Origin: Saprospiraceae bacterium
Lineage (GTDB): Bacteria > Bacteroidota > Bacteroidia > Chitinophagales > Saprospiraceae
Assembly: GCA_022841745.1 (NCBI GenBank)
Contig: JALHQW010000006.1
Coordinates: 101,192 to 165,191, forward strand
Reading direction: 5' to 3'
Length of the DNA: 64,000 bases
A model generated the notes under the pieces. It saw only the letters and a program-made list of their open reading frames with translations, did not search any database and had not been told where the DNA came from. Position numbers and translations under genes: made by a program. Of the stretch, positions 62,545-64,000 are shown piece after piece; positions within the stretch are counted from its first letter, which is position 1; every line of letters begins with the position of its first letter.

Positions 62545-63909
62545 ATGAAAAAGCTGTTAGTTTTCCCAATCCTTATCCTTTACATCTCCATCGGCTATGG
62601 CCAATGGACGACCACCAACCTCTCCGAACCCAAAGAGGCAATGGGCGTTGCCGCATTGCCCGGCAGCAACACATTCTGGTTTGCCGGAGGCTGGGGCGAC
62701 ATGACTGAAACCAACAAAGTGGAGATTTACAACGCCGAAACTGACACATGGACTTTTTCGCAGCTTTCGCAAGCAAGGTCGTGGCCGGCGGGCTTAGCTT
62801 ACAAAGACCATATTTTCTTCGCTGGTGGCATGTTTTGGAACAATAACCAAGCTACCTCTAGGGTGGATATTTGGAACAATGAGGCTGCCCAATGGACAAC
62901 CGCTGAACTTTCAGTACCTCGATTCTCCATTTCTGCAGTTGGAATAGACAACAAAGCCCTGTTCGCCGGAGGTGTCGATATCAGCCAAAACACCGCTTCA
63001 AGTGTAGTTGACATCTTTGATTTCTCCTCTGGCCAGTGGGCTACTACCGAATTGTCAGCCCCAAGGGCAGCCATGGGTAGCGCTGTGGTGGAAACATCAG
63101 ATGGCCCTATAGCCCTTTTCGGCGGCGGTGCAATAGGAATTTCTGGCCCTGCAACGGATATGGTGGAAATCTACCACGCCAACACAGGCACATGGAGTAC
63201 AGCGCAATTGTCTCAAGCGAGGGCGCACTTGAGCGCAACAGCAGTAGGCCATAAGGTCATTTTTGCTGGTGGCATAACCAACGACAACATCCTTTCAGAC
63301 AGGGTGGATATTTATGATGCCCTGACGGGCGAATGGACTACAGCCAGCCTTTCTGTTCCGAGGTGTACTGATGCAGTGGATGGCTTGACTGAGACCGTTT
63401 GCGGTAAGGTATATATCGTTGGTGGTGGCAGGATTGACTTGTTTTCTGGAATCATAACCGATGCTTCCAACGTGATAGACATTTACGACCCCGCCACGGA
63501 TACTTGGTCGGTCGAATACCTTAGCAGGCCAGTATTCATACACGCTGTGGTTTCCGACGGCAACCGGCTGTTGGTTGCTGGTGGTCGGAACACCGAATTT
63601 GATTACTTGTACGATAGGGTGGACGTTTACACCTGCTCCGCAAACGCAGCTACGGAAACCAGTTTTGCTACTCCGCAATACCGAATTTACCCCAATCCCA
63701 ACAATGGCGGATTCTTCCTCAAAAAATTGGGCGACAGCCCACAAAAGCCAGCAATGATAAGGGTTTGCAATACCTTGGGCGAGTTGGTGGCTCAGCGAAA
63801 CCTCAGCCTTACTGATGAAAGCTTGGAATTGAATTTAACGCCCGGCACCTATATTCTGACCATTCTTTCTGATAGCAGTAACCAAACGGAAAAACTGGTG
63901 ATACAATGA
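62545..63909 (+). CDS. Kelch-repeat secreted protein with T9SS type A sorting domain
   Basis: 454 residues, signal peptide ending IGYGQ. Six or so kelch blades with the VDIYDALTGEWTTASLS / FAGGxxxxN pattern, e.g. KVEIYNAETDTWTFSQLSQ, VDIWNNEAAQWTTAELS, VIDIYDPATDTWSVEYLS. The C-terminal T9SS domain starts near residue 380 (YRIYPNPNNGGFFLKKL) and ends EKLVIQ. Predicted surface-anchored beta-propeller of unknown ligand. A strong terminator follows. Confidence 0.92.
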   Translation: MKKLLVFPILILYISIGYGQWTTTNLSEPKEAMGVAALPGSNTFWFAGGWGDMTETNKVEIYNAETDTWTFSQLSQARSWPAGLAYKDHIFFAGGMFWNNNQATSRVDIWNNEAAQWTTAELSVPRFSISAVGIDNKALFAGGVDISQNTASSVVDIFDFSSGQWATTELSAPRAAMGSAVVETSDGPIALFGGGAIGISGPATDMVEIYHANTGTWSTAQLSQARAHLSATAVGHKVIFAGGITNDNILSDRVDIYDALTGEWTTASLSVPRCTDAVDGLTETVCGKVYIVGGGRIDLFSGIITDASNVIDIYDPATDTWSVEYLSRPVFIHAVVSDGNRLLVAGGRNTEFDYLYDRVDVYTCSANAATETSFATPQYRIYPNPNNGGFFLKKLGDSPQKPAMIRVCNTLGELVAQRNLSLTDESLELNLTPGTYILTILSDSSNQTEKLVIQ

Positions 63910-63931
63910 CGTATTCGGAATTTACTGCGAG

Positions 63932-63976
63932 CCGCAACGCCCGGCCATCAGAGGAGGGCCGGGGTTGCGGTTTTAT
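63932..63976 (+). terminator. Intrinsic terminator after the kelch gene
   Basis: CCGCAACGCCCGGCC pairs with GGGCCGGGGTTGCGG over 15 positions (one mismatch) across a 9-base loop, followed by TTTTAT. Confidence 0.85.
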
Positions 63977-64000
63977 ACATTCAGTCGAGTTTCTAGCTTA

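Noticed and set aside
1-64000. tRNA or rRNA genes
   Set aside because: I found no clear cloverleaf or rRNA-like sequence while reading; a covariance search was not possible here.

Overview
The window comes from a Bacteroidota genome, most likely a Saprospiria- or Cytophaga-like bacterium of moderate GC. The signs are a SusC/SusD pair, several proteins with C-terminal type IX secretion (T9SS) sorting domains, a PorP/SprF protein beside a gliding-motility type-B C-terminal protein, FG-GAP/ASPIC-UnbV lipoproteins, a TonB receptor with a DUF4249 partner, and few Shine-Dalgarno sequences. The placement is inferred from gene families; no rRNA or other marker gene is present.

Layout. 2-1456: 3' end of a secreted choice-of-anchor-B protein. 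1506-10531 (minus strand): an envelope module with a GMC oxidoreductase and its Tat-exported small subunit, a Gfo/Idh/MocA oxidoreductase and a DUF1080 hydrolase, which together resemble a 3-keto-glycoside pathway. It also holds a serine hydrolase, a double thioredoxin-fold lipoprotein, and two AT-richer accessory genes (DUF4262, KilA-N). 10668-36065: a large xylan/xylose locus. It has three Weimberg-type oxidative enzymes plus a GntP permease, a LacI regulator, GH67 alpha-glucuronidase, GH10 xylanase, a GPH sugar symporter, GH43, an aldo/keto reductase, two xylulokinases (one fused to a LuxR-type HTH domain), xylose isomerase and SusC/SusD. A shared palindrome, GCAATCGATTG, stands before three transcription units of this locus and is the probable LacI operator. 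36204-45045: two giant paralogous FG-GAP lipoproteins and a YCF48-like T9SS protein. 45070-52820: TonB receptor/DUF4249, a propeller lipoprotein, DUF4349, gamma-carbonic anhydrase, cytidylate kinase. 52941-58795 (minus): OmpA/PD40, PorP/SprF and type-B CTD trio. 59171-63909: one-protein hybrid two-component regulator, two small lipoproteins and a kelch T9SS protein.

The most unusual feature is non-genic. Many spacers consist of long imperfect hairpins whose arms are tandem short repeats (CAGTCCGCAGTC-type left arm, ACTGCGGACTG-type right arm) around a conserved loop close to GGGGCTGCTACCACGGCAC. They usually start at the upstream gene's stop codon (often supplying TAG|TC), run nearly to the next start codon, and in every copy with a readable loop point in the direction of transcription. 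Seven copies lie inside the two FG-GAP genes, all read in one frame, which recalls the Rickettsia palindromic elements. Several unrelated repeat sequences share this stop-anchored or hairpin architecture.

The second notable item is the xylulokinase-HTH fusion (25554-27491), a possible one-protein sugar kinase/transcription factor. It is followed by an inverted repeat with four TGACG half-sites.
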